A DNA stretch of 64,000 bases from Cephalotus follicularis (Eukaryota > Streptophyta > Magnoliopsida > Oxalidales > Cephalotaceae), in contig BDDD01001622.1 of the NCBI GenBank assembly GCA_001972305.1, positions 1 through 64,000 on the forward strand, read 5' to 3'. Made by a program: the position numbers and the translations under genes. The notes beneath the pieces are model-generated. The model did no database searches. It saw only the letters and a list, made by a program, of their open reading frames with translations, and was not told the origin of the DNA. Shown here piece by piece: positions 46,753 to 57,720 of the stretch (the first letter of the stretch is position 1; every line of letters starts with the position of its first letter).

Positions 46753-48076
46753 TTACTGTTTGGGGTTTTCTTCATCCAATGATACGAAACGATCCCGATT
46801 CCTTTTAGAGTGCATTTGAGCATATGTATGCATTGCATATGCACTATTTACTTCCTGATTGTATACTGTTTGTGAATTGTTTATGATTTCTAAAGTATTG
46901 ATATTTAGAAATGCATATATGAACTCGGAATAGGATATTTTGACTATGAAAATATGTATTGGTTAAATAACGTATTTTCGACCGAACTGATAAACAATTT
47001 ACCCTAATGAAACTGTTTATTGATATTTTCTACTGAAAATGCCTATTTTCAAGTGTTGTCACTTTTGGGAAACATTTTGGAAAACAACTGCTTGTTGTCG
47101 ATCTAAACAATCATTGCTGTTTACTGTACTGTTACTGTTTGAATTCATTGTTTGCTCTGTGAATTGCTGTGTGTTTTTGTTTGAGCTACTAGTTGCATGG
47201 CGGAGGCTGCCAGCGATGACTAGTGGTAGGGTTGTACCTAGGGGCCAGGAGCATGGCTAGGTGACTCACTGTACTGTTACCTCGCTCGGTTGCCCGAAGT
47301 GGGGACCGGAGTGGGAGTGTAGCGTGGGGCCAGGAGTTGGCGGCGCTATACATACTGTTGTTGTGGTCCTATGTGGACATACTGACTGCCTGTTGTGGTA
47401 CTATGCGGACATACTGTACTGCTTGTTGGTCCTTGTTGGACATTTATATGTTTATTGATGTAGCCCTAGCCGGGTTACTACTGTACTGTTACTGCATCCG
47501 TATATTCCTTATATATGTAACACTGATATTTACTGTACTGTTAAAATATATATATTTCTCATATATATATATGAACTGGTTTTCCCACACTGCATCATTT
47601 ATGCATTCATATCATGACATGCATTATGTTAATCCCGAACTACTGTTATGACTTAGCCGAGTGAGGACAAAGGCTAACCCCCCTACTTTACAGATTGATG
47701 CTGTGGACTGTCGGATCGGCATGGACGAAGATCAAGCTGTTATATTCTTGACTTTGTTTGTCCTCTTGTTTTGTATTAAACCTTTATGGGTTATGTTTTT
47801 CGGATGTGCCATCGTTATGGTATTGTTTCTGAAGGAATTTTATTTTGTACTGTAATTCACGCCCCGTTTTATGGGCGATTAACTTTGATGACTTGTATTT
47901 GGGTAGCGTGCGGTATGGGACGCACGTTACGAGTTGCAGCTTATGAACTTGTTATGCTTCCGCAACTGACAGTTTGTTTAAAAGTTTTAAATTTTATGGA
48001 TTTTGCATGAGCTGTACTTTATGTTAATTGCCTTTACCGCTTTAATGTTGCGTTTCTCTACGGACGGGGTGTGACA

Positions 48077-48660
48077 AATACAATTTGACCTAGTCTCACA
48101 GTTTTATGGTATGGGCTGGTAATACAGTTATGGATCATACGGTTGCGGACCGCACAACCATGAATCGTACGGCTAGGGATCGTGCGGTTATGGCTAAGGG
48201 ATACGGATTTGATATGTTTGCGGATCGTATCATTACGGATCGTATTGGTCCGGATTGTGATGGTATAGTTGGAAAACAGACCGTGTGTTTAGTTAACCCT
48301 CCTATGGATATCAGATGGATTGGTTAGCAGCACATTGTACCCATGTGAATGGTTACGGGAAGGTTAAGACCTTCAATATATCAACATAGTTTCAATTCCA
48401 GTTTATTGGGACTTTGGGTCATCAGCCAGTTCAAATGATATTAGCCGTATATGCTGATAGACTTATGGGACAAGGTTACGGTGGATATCTGGCATATGTG
48501 ACCAATAACAGGAGGCTGGTACCGAGGTATGAGGATGTTCTGGTTGTTTATGAATACCTGGACGTTGTTCCAGGTAAGTTAACATCCTTACCTCTAGAGA
48601 AGGGTTCAGAGTATCTGATTGATTGTTTCTAGGGGTTTGGCAGGAATTCTCCTTTGTTTG
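48077..48660 (+). pseudogene. gypsy-3 gag/protease-linker remnant with a 15-bp repeat
   Basis: It starts with the AATAC duplication. From 48127 to 48261 there are nine 15-bp units that would read VMDHT, VADRT, TMNRT, ARDRA and so on. Further on, MDIRWIG and GYLAYVTNN...YEDVLVVYEYLDVVPG followed by SLPLEKGSEYLID match the linker between protease and RT seen in gypsy-1 (EGYLAYVIDH ... ERDIEFSIEL). The protease active site itself is not found. Confidence 0.7.
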
Positions 48661-48671
48661 TCAACCCCTCT

Positions 48672-48800
48672 ATCGATCAACACGTCGACGCATTGGTTCA
48701 TAGCGTTGACACCTATGAGTGAAGAGTTGACACCCTAGAGGAGAGCGGTTGATGCCTATAGTGATGACGTTGACGCCTAGAGGATGGTGTTGACGCCCAA
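48672..48800 (+). repeat. Word array inside gypsy-3 internal region
   Basis: ACGTCGACGC, GCGTTGACACC, GAGTTGACACCC, CGGTTGATGCC, ACGTTGACGCC and TGTTGACGCC, about 20 bp apart, placed just after the protease-RT linker. It interrupts what should be coding sequence, without visible LTR ends. Confidence 0.8.
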
Positions 48801-49299
48801 ATGTCCTATTTCATATGAAGTTTCTGGTTTTGCTTGGGTTCTATACTTAAAGGATTCCCTAGTCAGGCTAGCACCTAAGGCTACCGAGTAGGCCGATCCT
48901 GAGTCCGCCAAGTAGTCTAGACTTGCTAGGGAGGCCGACTTCGAAAAGGCAACCCCTCCGAAACCCTATGAGACATACCAATTGTGTGATAGTGAGCGCC
49001 ATGACATGTGAAGGGAACAGGTCACCGACTGAGATGACTGTGGAAGATCTGTGTGGCACCGAGAGGAAGGGTCGACGAGCCCTGACTACAGGACGTATAT
49101 TGTACAGTTTATGGTATATGGTTATGGCATGGCAAAGATACGGTTATGGACCCGGATTCTCTTAGTTCATGTATTTCCTTAACACTCATATGTCATGCTA
49201 ATGTGAAACAAGAACCCTTATGGAACGTTATGTAAGTTAACAATCCAATGGGAGAATCTATTCATCCTGAAGGAGTGTGTGAGTCATGCGCTATAAAGA
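48801..49299 (+). other. Unassigned decayed sequence in gypsy-3
   Basis: No clear pol motif, only scattered short frames. The N-terminal half of RT should lie here but is not recognisable. Confidence 0.4.
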
Positions 49300-50842
49300 T
49301 GGCTGACCCTATATGACGGCAAACCTCCTAGTATTGCCGATGGATGAGTTAGAAGTGATTACTGAGATGGATCCATTTGGATGTGTGTTATCATTGATAG
49401 TCTCCAAGTCATGATATGAACCTTGTGGGTGGATCGTAGTGTCGTTAAAGAGGATGATCAATTCCTTACTACATTCACAAACTTTATGGAAGGGGTGTGT
49501 AATCCATATCTTGACCATATCATCGTAGTCTCCTTCGATGATGTGTTAGTGCATTCCAAGCTTGCGGAATGCCATGGGAAGTGGTTGTACTAAACATGCC
49601 AAGTCTTGCGAGATTACCAGTGGTGTGCCAATTCAGCAAGTACGGAGTTTTGTTATTGGAGGTAGTTTCCTTGTTCACGTTGACCACAGTGCTGGTTCGT
49701 CTGTGAACCTAACAAGTATAGAAGCAGTGAAGAATTGGGAATGGCCGATGAACGTGACAATAGTCCGTGGTTTCTAAGGCTTAGCGGGTTACTATCACCG
49801 CTTATCGAGAAATTTTTACGAATTACCACACATTTTACTCGATGGACGCAGAAAGACGGGATGTAAAAGATGACATTGGTAAATGGAGCTTCCAGGAGTT
49901 AAAACATCGTCTAATATCTGTGCCGATCATGGTTTTACCTGAGAGCAATGATGGTTTCGTGGTATATAGTGATGCCTCAGGGAACGGTGCAAATTGTGTT
50001 TTGAGATTGTTTGGGGAATGAGGCCCTATGCCTTAAGGAAAGTTGGAGCCTCAGGAGTGAGTTTCTCCACTCATGACCTAGAATTTGCAGCGTTAGCTGA
50101 GCGCTACACCAATGGAGACCCTGTCTATACGGCACAAAGTAGCGGTTTCACATATAACAAGGATTCGAATATCCTTTCTCCTAGAAGGATCTAAATATGA
50201 AACAAAGAAGATGGATGTAGCTATTCAATGGTTACATCTGTGAGATCCAATGTCAACCAGGCGATGCTAATATGCTTGCAGACGCCTTAGGTCGCTGGTT
50301 AGCTTGCTTGACGGTCTCCTAAGTTCAAGCAGGACCATGGTTGATGGATAGAATTGAAAGGCTCAAGGAATGAGTGGTGAATTGCTTAAGGCTGCATTAC
50401 ATGATCAAGATGGATTCAAACCAGAATTCTTGATTCGTGGTGATAAGTTGATAAAATCCCAAGGCAGAGTTTGTGCCCTTTACAACGAAAAGCTGACGGA
50501 GGAGCTGTGGTTACAAGTTTATCGCTCCAGTTTCTCAGCACATCCGGCGATTAGCAAGATGTATCGAGATCTGTAATTCAATTTGGTGGAAGGGCATGAA
50601 GAGAGAGTGGGCACAGTATCCTATAGGCTTGCCTTACCCCTCAGCCTACGGGATCGGAACCTACCATGTAAGGTAGAGTATATGCTTGGATCATAGTGGC
50701 ATACAGAAGCGTGATGGATAGAGATAACAGTTGGAATGGACTTCTGCCGTTAGCATAACTCACACGGGAAGATCATGTATCTCATAAGGTGTTCATGTCT
50801 CAATACTCAGAGTATATTATCCAGATCCTTCTCACGTGCTAC
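49300..50842 (+). pseudogene. gypsy-3 RT, RNase H and integrase zinc-finger remnant
   Basis: RT remains as NPYLDHIIVVSFDDVLVHS (DD present) and EAVKNWEWPMNVTIVRGF followed by GLAGYYHRL. RNase H remains as VVYSDASGNGA and HDLEFAALAE. The integrase zinc region remains as GRVCALYNEKL and SSFSAHPAISKMYRDL, with a hint of the first catalytic Asp (GMDFCR). Frame shifts and stops are frequent. The rest of the integrase is deleted up to the truncated 3' LTR. Confidence 0.8.
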
Positions 50843-51929
50843 CATGTGATCAGCGTTATCTCTTCCCCACTCGGCTATGACCTCAAAAGGGTAGGTAGTC
50901 GGTGGTAGTACTATCTCGGGCCGGAGGGGCAGAGTAGTACTCAGACCTATGGACTGGTTGTCCCTATGATTGATATGGATTGTTATATGGATTGTCTGTT
51001 GGCCTATGGCCTTTTATGTGATTAGGACCAGCCTAGTATACCACTGCCTAGGGACAGTCGGTATATTGACGCCGTTCGCAATTGTCATTTATGCGCACGA
51101 CATGCCATACATATATATTAAACTGTTGCACGCATATCACTATTATACTGTTGCATGCATAGCATGGTATACCTACACGACATTATGTCGCTGACCCATT
51201 TCCTTTGTTTGCGGAATGGGTCAGGCTCAGGCTCAGGTGATGGATTGCAACAAGGTAAGCTGAGAAGGACAGGTTTTCTATAAAAGATTTTGTTAGCCGA
51301 TTGTATGTGGAGTTGCTTGTATTTGTATTGGCTTATTTCAGTTGAATATAAGAGTTGTATAAAAGGGGCCTCATGTTTATGATTAAAACGTATTGAGATA
51401 TGAGGCTTGTTATGTATAAGGATTGTGAAAAGGAACCCTATGTATTTGAGACAAATATAAAGATATTATAGTTATGTTTTATTCAGCTATCGACCTGCCG
51501 GCATGTGGCAGTGCTTATGATATGTGTATTGTTGTATTAAACAGGGACAAGCCCATCATTTGAGGCATTAGAATGATATGATACTGGTTTAGTTGTGATT
51601 GCTGAGGGCTGAGCCGATATATATACATAAACTGTTGATTCCTCCTTCGGGAGTGTTGAGATATAATATGTGTTGTCCTTTACAGGGGGTTTAGTCCTAT
51701 AAACGAATACTTCATGCCAAAATTTCGGGAGATTTTAAGAGTTAGTTTTTATTTGGATTGATTATTCTGCTGATGTTATATAATGATTCTTCCGCTTATA
51801 TGATTTTGATTTAATGTTTTAAATTTATACCACTTTTTGGAGTATGAATTATATGACTAAATGGACTGAAGGGAATGAATATCACGCGTCGGATCATGGG
51901 GGTTTACCCTTGCGGTTCGGGGCATGACA
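50843..51929 (+). repeat. 3' LTR remnant of gypsy-3
   Basis: It matches 43895-44973 and ends GGGGCATGACA. The first 2.5 kb, including the word array and the 38-bp repeat, are absent. Confidence 0.9.
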
Positions 51930-52329
51930 AGTAAGGACAAAGTCTAACCCCCTACTTTACGGATTGATGCAGTGGACCGGCTTGGAAATCATCATGGATG
52001 AAGTGAAAGTTTTTAATAATGTTTTTACGAGGGATTATGTCCCCTTTGAGTGTTGTGTACTGTATTTTCCAGTTACTAGACTTCTGATGTTACTAGATAA
52101 TGTATTATGGATCACGCTCCGTTTTATGGGCTTTTAACTATGACAGACATGTATTGGGTATCGTGCAGTATGGGATGCACATTACATGTTTTCAGCTTAT
52201 GAGTTTAATGCTTCCGCAACTGATATCTTGTTTGAAAAGTTTAAATTTTACGGTTTTTACATGAGCTGAATCTTAATGTTAATTGCCTTTACCACAATTA
52301 TGTGTGTTTATCAAAAGCGGGGTGTGACA
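51930..52329 (+). mobile_element. Solo LTR A2, right part
   Basis: It continues 41398 after gypsy-3: AAGGACAAAGTCTAACCCCC, then TACTTTACGG where A1 and A3 have TACTTTACAG. It ends GGGTGTGACA next to the TTCCT duplication. Confidence 0.92.
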
Positions 52330-52486
52330 TTCCTTTTCTGGGTTCAGATGAACAATCCCAAACTCACCCACTCTAGTACCTCTCTCCGAAGTGTCAACCC
52401 AATCACACTTGAATACAAAACTCTATTGTCTTTTCCGTAGAAATCGAGCTCAACAACGTCGACCAAGGCTCCGTAGAAGTCACTAC
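52330..52486 (-). pseudogene. TNP2-like CACTA transposase, resumed fragment
   Basis: The minus strand reads YGALVDVVELDFYGK and, after a frame change, CDWVDTSERGTRVGEFG, the start of the DUF4216-type domain whose end is at 38990-39140. Copia-3 is inserted at 52487. Confidence 0.85.
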
Positions 52487-54252
52487 TGTTAGAAATGAAG
52501 TGCTGCGAGCCAGTGTCGAGTTTGTATTTACTTTATCTTGTATAAACAATTTATAAATAAAATAAAGATGTTTATCTTTTATTAATGGCTATGAGTTCGT
52601 TTTATTAATACATGCTTTATTAATTGTAAATGAATGTCCTGGAATAAGGTTAGAGAACCAAGTTCATGATGAGATCATGGTGTGAGAGTTGGAATCTCGG
52701 TGTACTTTATTTCAAATCTTCCTGGTCATAGGATTGACACTCAGGGCATGTTCAATCCGGATAGACCATTTCTTACCTCTCGGATTGGTAATCACTGGGT
52801 GACTGATCTCACACTCACTCGCATGGATGATGCTATGACAACTACGTGGGTGCTCATTTAATGAGTTCACTGAAGGTGACTATTGATAGAATATCTATAT
52901 GGAGTTTTACTTACATTTCAGACAGAATTCTAGTTTTACAGCAGTGCATGTGGTCCTTGGACATGAGCCGTCATTGGATGTCTTGTACATAGGGTTCCGT
53001 GTTTTGATGATGCTTAAATACATATTCTATGAAGTGTATACAGGCATTAGTTGGACATAGTACGCTTATGTATGGAGGCATGTGAACTGGCAACAATGAA
53101 TTCATTACTTCTAGTGAAAGAAGATTATGCTCAGGATGATTTTTGTTAGCGATTAAACTCCTGGCCAGGCTGGCCACGATATCAAGAGTGTGATATCATT
53201 GGTTCAATATTAGAGGCGCAGCTCTAATATTATTTAGGCTAATGAAAGATAGTCGCGAGGCTAAAGATTAAATTATTGGGGTCTGACATAATCCGTATCC
53301 TAGATTTAATTAGAGCATCGTCAATGGAGGGACTATACGTGCATGTACCTGTAAAAAGTGGTTCGCAAATTATTCGTATTACCTGGGGGTCGTTGTGCAT
53401 TGCTAGATCTCGATGTCGACTAGTAGCATGCCCGAGATTAAATTGATAAATTAATTTTGGAAGAAAAGAATTGTAAGAGTTTTAATTCGAAATGTTCGAG
53501 GGAATATTTTTATGTGATAGTAAATATTTAATTGGATAATTACAAGCATCACAATTTTAATCCTACGGCCAGCGTAACAGTGAACCCATAGGGTCGCACA
53601 CAATACGGGCTAATATTTCCAACACGTGATGAGAGAAAAATAATTAGGATTTTATCTCCTAATTATATTTAATGAGATTAAATATATAAATATAATTAAT
53701 GAGATTAATTATATTAAAGAAAGAAAGAGATTTAAAAGGAAACGGATTCCTTTTAAGTAAGAGGCTTGTTGAATTAGAATGTTGTGTTTAAGTGGGATTA
53801 GTCTAGCAGCTAATATATAAACACATCTCTCTATTCATAATTAAGTTGGTTCTCTATTTTGCAAAACCCTAGCCACCCTCTCTCTTTCTCTCTCTCAAAT
53901 AAACAATCAAGTGTTGATAGCTTGCGAAGCAATTGTGTTGGAGATTGAAGCTTGGTGTGGATACCTTGGAGGCTTTCTATAATTGGCAGCTAGAACCGTT
54001 TCATACGTTCAACAAATAGTTGTGCTTTTGGAAGCAAGAAGACAAATAGGAAGAAGGAATGAGTCGTTCCATTCATGTGAGTAATTCCGCCTGCTCCTCC
54101 CTATTGATTTACATCTAACTATATATGTATGCTCAAAAGATCCTGGAAATGAACCCCATGGCTTTAAATTCATGAGATGATCACACAATATATGTTTTAG
54201 GGTTTTATGCATATAGATATTTTATTGCCTAAATCTCCATAAGGTTCCAACA
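52487..54252 (+). repeat. 5' LTR of copia-3 (1766 bp)
   Basis: It starts TGTTAGAAATG and ends GGTTCCAACA just before the PBS. A TATA box TATATAA lies at 53814-53820, followed by a CTCTCT-rich leader. No TCGA word array is seen in this LTR; the array of this element lies after the PBS. Confidence 0.92.
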
Positions 54253-54255
54253 TAA

Positions 54256-54266
54256 TGGTATCAGAG
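54256..54266 (+). promoter_or_regulatory. Primer binding site of copia-3
   Basis: TGGTATCAGAG, 3 bp after the 5' LTR. Confidence 0.92.
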
Positions 54267-54383
54267 ACGAATTTGATGCATATATATAGTTAAAAATATG
54301 TTTATTGATGATATGCTTGAATTGTTTGGGTGTAATCTGTGAGGCGGAAGAACTGGATGCAAGTTTGCGATTCCCTATAGTCG

Positions 54384-54600
54384 CAAAAGCATCGACGCCT
54401 TTGAGAAAAGCATTGACGTCTACGTGGGATACCAACGCAAAAAATCGCACCAAGAAGCATAAGCGTCGACGCTTTTGAGAAAAGCGTTGACGCCTACGCA
54501 GTAAATGATCGGCGATTTTGAGAAAACACGTTGACACTTATGCATATAACACAGCGCCATAAGTCGACGAAAGCGTTGACAAAAGCGTCGATGACGCGTG
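54384..54600 (+). repeat. Word array between PBS and gag of copia-3
   Basis: GCATCGACGCCTTTGAG, GCATTGACGTC, GCGTCGACGCTTTTGAG, GCGTTGACGCC, ACGTTGACAC, AAGTCGACG, GCGTTGAC and GCGTCGATGACG. It occupies the place where the gag N-terminus should begin, and the recognisable gag starts just after it. Confidence 0.85.
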
Positions 54601-54620
54601 AACCGAAGATCGCGCCATAA

Positions 54621-55580
54621 GTGGACTTGCTACAGAATTTCATAATAGTTCTGAATTCTGAGGACATAGAGTATGTCCTAGAGGCCCCTATGTCAGCACT
54701 GCCTGCTGAAGATGCCTCAACCAAAGATCATGCCATTTATAAGAAATGGGTGGTTGATGAAAAGAAAATCAGAAGCTACCTACTGGCATCGATGAGCATT
54801 GCCCTACAAATCCAACATGAATCGATGCGAGATTCTAGGGAAATTATCCTACATCTCCGAGTTATACGGAGAGACTAATAGGAATGCTCGATTCTAGCTC
54901 ACTGCTGAGTTGTATGACACTAAAATGGCTGAAGGATCTTCTGTTAATGATCATGTACTGAAGATGATCAATGCGATTGAACGTCTTGTTGCTCTTGGCA
55001 TCATTCAGGATGTTGAATTAAGCACTGATCTGATCCTTCATTCGCTTCCACCTTCCTTCTCTGGTTTCATCACCAATTTTAACATGAATAGGATATCAGG
55101 TACTCTGGCTGATCTTCTAAACATGTTGAGGGAAGTCGAAGTGAACGTGAATCAGGGCAAGGCGCCAGTCATGATGGTAGGATCGTCCCGTAGGCCCAAA
55201 AGGAAGGGCAAGTCCAACCTTGAGAAGGGGAAGACTAAACATGGGACAATACCACCATGACAGACATCTTTCAAACCAGCAAAAGCCAGACCACATAATC
55301 AGACAAACTAGCAAGATGTTTCTGCACCGGACACTGTGGCAAGAGTTGCACCTGCGGAGGAGTCTGCCTTGGATGCTCCTGCTAAGGGACCGTGCTTTCT
55401 CTATGAGAAGCCAGGACATTGGAAAAGGAACTGTGTGACATTCCTTCAATCAATTGGCAAAGGTATGCCCTATTTGTCTTATATAGAGGTGAATATGAAT
55501 ATTTCTGGCTCATCTTCCAGGATTTTAGACAGTGAATGTGGTACTCACATATGTTCTAATTTAAAGCCCCTCACGTATTG
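54621..55580 (+). pseudogene. copia-3 Gag and protease
   Basis: Copia-type gag (UBN2-like): IEYVLEAPMSALPA, KKWVVDEKKIRSYLLASMS, then after a frame shift MAEGSSVNDHVLKMINAIE, DLILHSLPPSFSGF and LADLLNMLREVEV. The zinc knuckle reads CFLYEKPGHWKRNC, so the second Cys is Tyr. The protease site reads RILDSECGTHICSN, with Glu in place of the usual Gly. Both are probably inactive. Confidence 0.88.
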
Positions 55581-56537
55581 AAGAAACCTTGAGAAGTGTG
55601 AGGGAAATCTACGACTTGCGGATGGATCCGTCGTTGAATCCATACCTATAGGATCGGTTTTTATTTTGTTGCCTTGGAGCCAGAGTTTAGAACTCAAAGA
55701 TTGTGTTTATTCGCCTCACATTTTGTGACATATTATTTCTATTCCAACATTAGATGCTGAAGGTTTTCATATTATTTTTAAAGACAAGTGTTGTTCTATT
55801 TTATTTAATAATATGATTTATGCAAAATATTTCCTTCATGATGGATTATATATATTGAGTAAACATGAGACTGTTCTCAATATGAAAAAAAGACAATAAA
55901 AGAAAGAGATATGAAGTTAATCAATCCTACCTATGGCATTGCAGGCTTGGTCATATAAGTGAGAAAAGAGTCCGCAGGTTGATCGCGGATGAATACTTTG
56001 ATTTTTCAACGTATCAACCGTTCCAACTTGTGAACCCTGTCTTAAAGGTAAAATGACCAAATCTCCCTTCACAGGGAAAGGGGAAAGGACCCCAGAAATG
56101 CTAGGTCTAGTACATACTATTGTATGTGGACCAATGACTGTTGATGCTTGAGGTGGATATTCCTACTTCATAACCTTTACGGATGATCATTCTCGTTTTG
56201 GTTATTTGTACCTTATGCGGCACAAATCTGAACCCTTTGAAAAGTTCAAAGCATTCAGACATGAAGTAGAGAAATAGACTGGTAAAAGTCTGAAAACTCT
56301 TCGATCAGATCGAGGTGGTGAGTATCTCTCCATCGAGTTTTTAACTTATCTCAAAGATAATGGGATTATCTCTCAGTGGACGCCTCCGAGAACACCACAG
56401 CTTAATGGTGTGTCTGAAAGGAGAAATCGCACTTTACTTGACATGGTGCGTAGCATGATGAGTGATGCTGAACTTCCACTGTCTTTCTGGGGTTATGCTT
56501 TAGAGACTGTTGTTCTCTTACTGAACATGACTCCAAC
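55581..56537 (+). pseudogene. copia-3 GAG-pre-integrase and integrase core
   Basis: WHCRLGHISEKRVRRL, then FITFTDDHSRFGYLYLM, LRSDRGGEYLSIEF (second Asp) and QLNGVSERRNRTLLDMV (Glu). The usual first Asp (before VCGPM) is not kept. Stops lie near 55580, 56150 and 56276. It is interrupted at 56537 by the TRIM and continues at 57423. Confidence 0.88.
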
Positions 56538-57422
56538 TGTAACGACCCGATCCTTAACCACATGAGAAATTGTCCGCTTTTGTCCCACGCAGAACATACA
56601 GTGCCCATACATCTGCATTTCCATGTCGGCCATCACAGTTTTGTTCTACTTGATGGATTGATCAGACTTGCTAGGAGGTCACACATCCTGATTTTCCCTG
56701 AGCGTAGCACGCCTAACCTTGGAGTTTTCACTAACTCCTCAGCCAATCAATCAAAAGGTGCCTCATATAATTAGGTTCAAGGATCATTTCTTATATAGCA
56801 CAGCCATACTCTTCCCTTTTTCGATGGGCCTGGTCCATTCCTATCACAAAGGGCGGCTCCATCTCATGGATAGCCGTTTCCTCTTGGCGGCTTCATCTCA
56901 TGTATAGCCCTTTCCTCTTTGCACACTCTTAGTGGGGTGTCACAGGCCCACCAGCTTCCATCAAGTTCATCCCCGAGTCACATCTAATGGAGGGGGTCCG
57001 TGTCTGATACCAATTGTAACGACCCGTTCCTTAACCACATGAGAAATTGTCCGCTTTTGTCCCACGCAGAATATACAATGCCCATACATATGCGTTTCCA
57101 TGTGGGCCATCACGGTTTTGTCCTACTTTATGGATTGGTCAAACTTCTCAGGAAGTCACCCATCCTGGTTTTGCCCTGAGCATAGTACGCTTAACGTTGG
57201 AGTTTCCACTAAGTCCTCAGCCAATCCATCAAAAGGTGCCTCATATGATTAGGTTCAAGGATAATTTCTTATATAGCACAGCCATACTTTTCCCCTTTTC
57301 AATGGGTCTTGTCCAATCCTGTCACAAAGGGTGGCTCCATCTGATGGATAGCCCTTTCCTCATGGAGGTTTCATCTCATGGATAGCCATTTCCTCTTTGC
57401 CCACTCTTAGTGGGGTGTCACA
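56538..57422 (-). mobile_element. TRIM (885 bp) in copia-3 integrase
   Basis: Two direct repeats of 407 and 408 bp (56538-56944 and 57015-57422), each TGTAACGACCC...GGGGTGTCACA on the plus strand, enclose only 70 bp. That core has the minus-strand site TGGTATCAGA next to the right repeat, so the element reads leftwards. No coding is present. Flanks are CCAAC (56533-56537) and CAAAC (57423-57427), 4/5. The size and structure are those of a terminal-repeat retrotransposon in miniature, which would need proteins supplied by others. Confidence 0.93.
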
Positions 57423-57720
57423 CAAACCAAATATTCTCCCAAGACCCCATATGAGATATGGAATGGGAAGAAACCCAATCTTAGTTACCTAAGAATATGG
57501 GGATGCCCTACATATGTTAAGCAGGAAGCATCAAATAAATTGAAATCAAGGTCCATTAAATATAAACTTGTGGGATATCCTAAAGAAACACGCGGATATT
57601 ACTTCTATCATCCACCTGACAACAAATTATTTGTAGCCAGGCACACTACTTTTCTTGAGAAGGACTTCCTATTGGAAGACATTAGTGGGAGTATGATAGA
57701 ACTAGATGAATGATCTAAAG
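57423..57720 (+). pseudogene. copia-3 integrase C-terminal part
   Basis: After the TRIM: KTPYEIWNGKKPNLSYLRIW, KYKLVGYPKETRGYYFYHP and TTFLEKDFL, the usual region after the integrase core of Ty1/copia. Confidence 0.87.

Larger units (their letters stand above)
45245..48076 (+). mobile_element. Solo LTR A3
   Basis: TGTAACGCCC...GGGTGTGACA, 2832 bp, with a perfect 5-bp duplication AATAC (45240-45244 and 48077-48081). It is homologous to A1 and A2 and has the best-preserved candidate leader intron (donor GGAAAG/GTAGGGG at 46181, acceptor CTACTTTACAG ending 47693). No coding is present. It is the innermost element of the four-level nest. Confidence 0.95.
41399..51929 (+). mobile_element. gypsy-3: degenerate Ty3/gypsy element inside LTR A2
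   Basis: Flanked by AGTGA (41394-41398) and AGTAA (51930-51934), 4/5. It has a 3.6-kb 5' LTR, tRNA-iMet PBS, a heavily decayed internal region (48077-50842) and a 1.09-kb remnant of the 3' LTR. Solo LTR A3 is inserted 272 bp after the 5' LTR. The first 2.5 kb of the 3' LTR and most of the integrase are missing. Confidence 0.88.

Noticed and set aside
54384-54600. Reading frames across word arrays rich in VDVF or STS patterns, here and in other arrays
   Set aside because: They arise from the repeated TCGACG word in one frame, contain stops, and are not conserved as protein between arrays.
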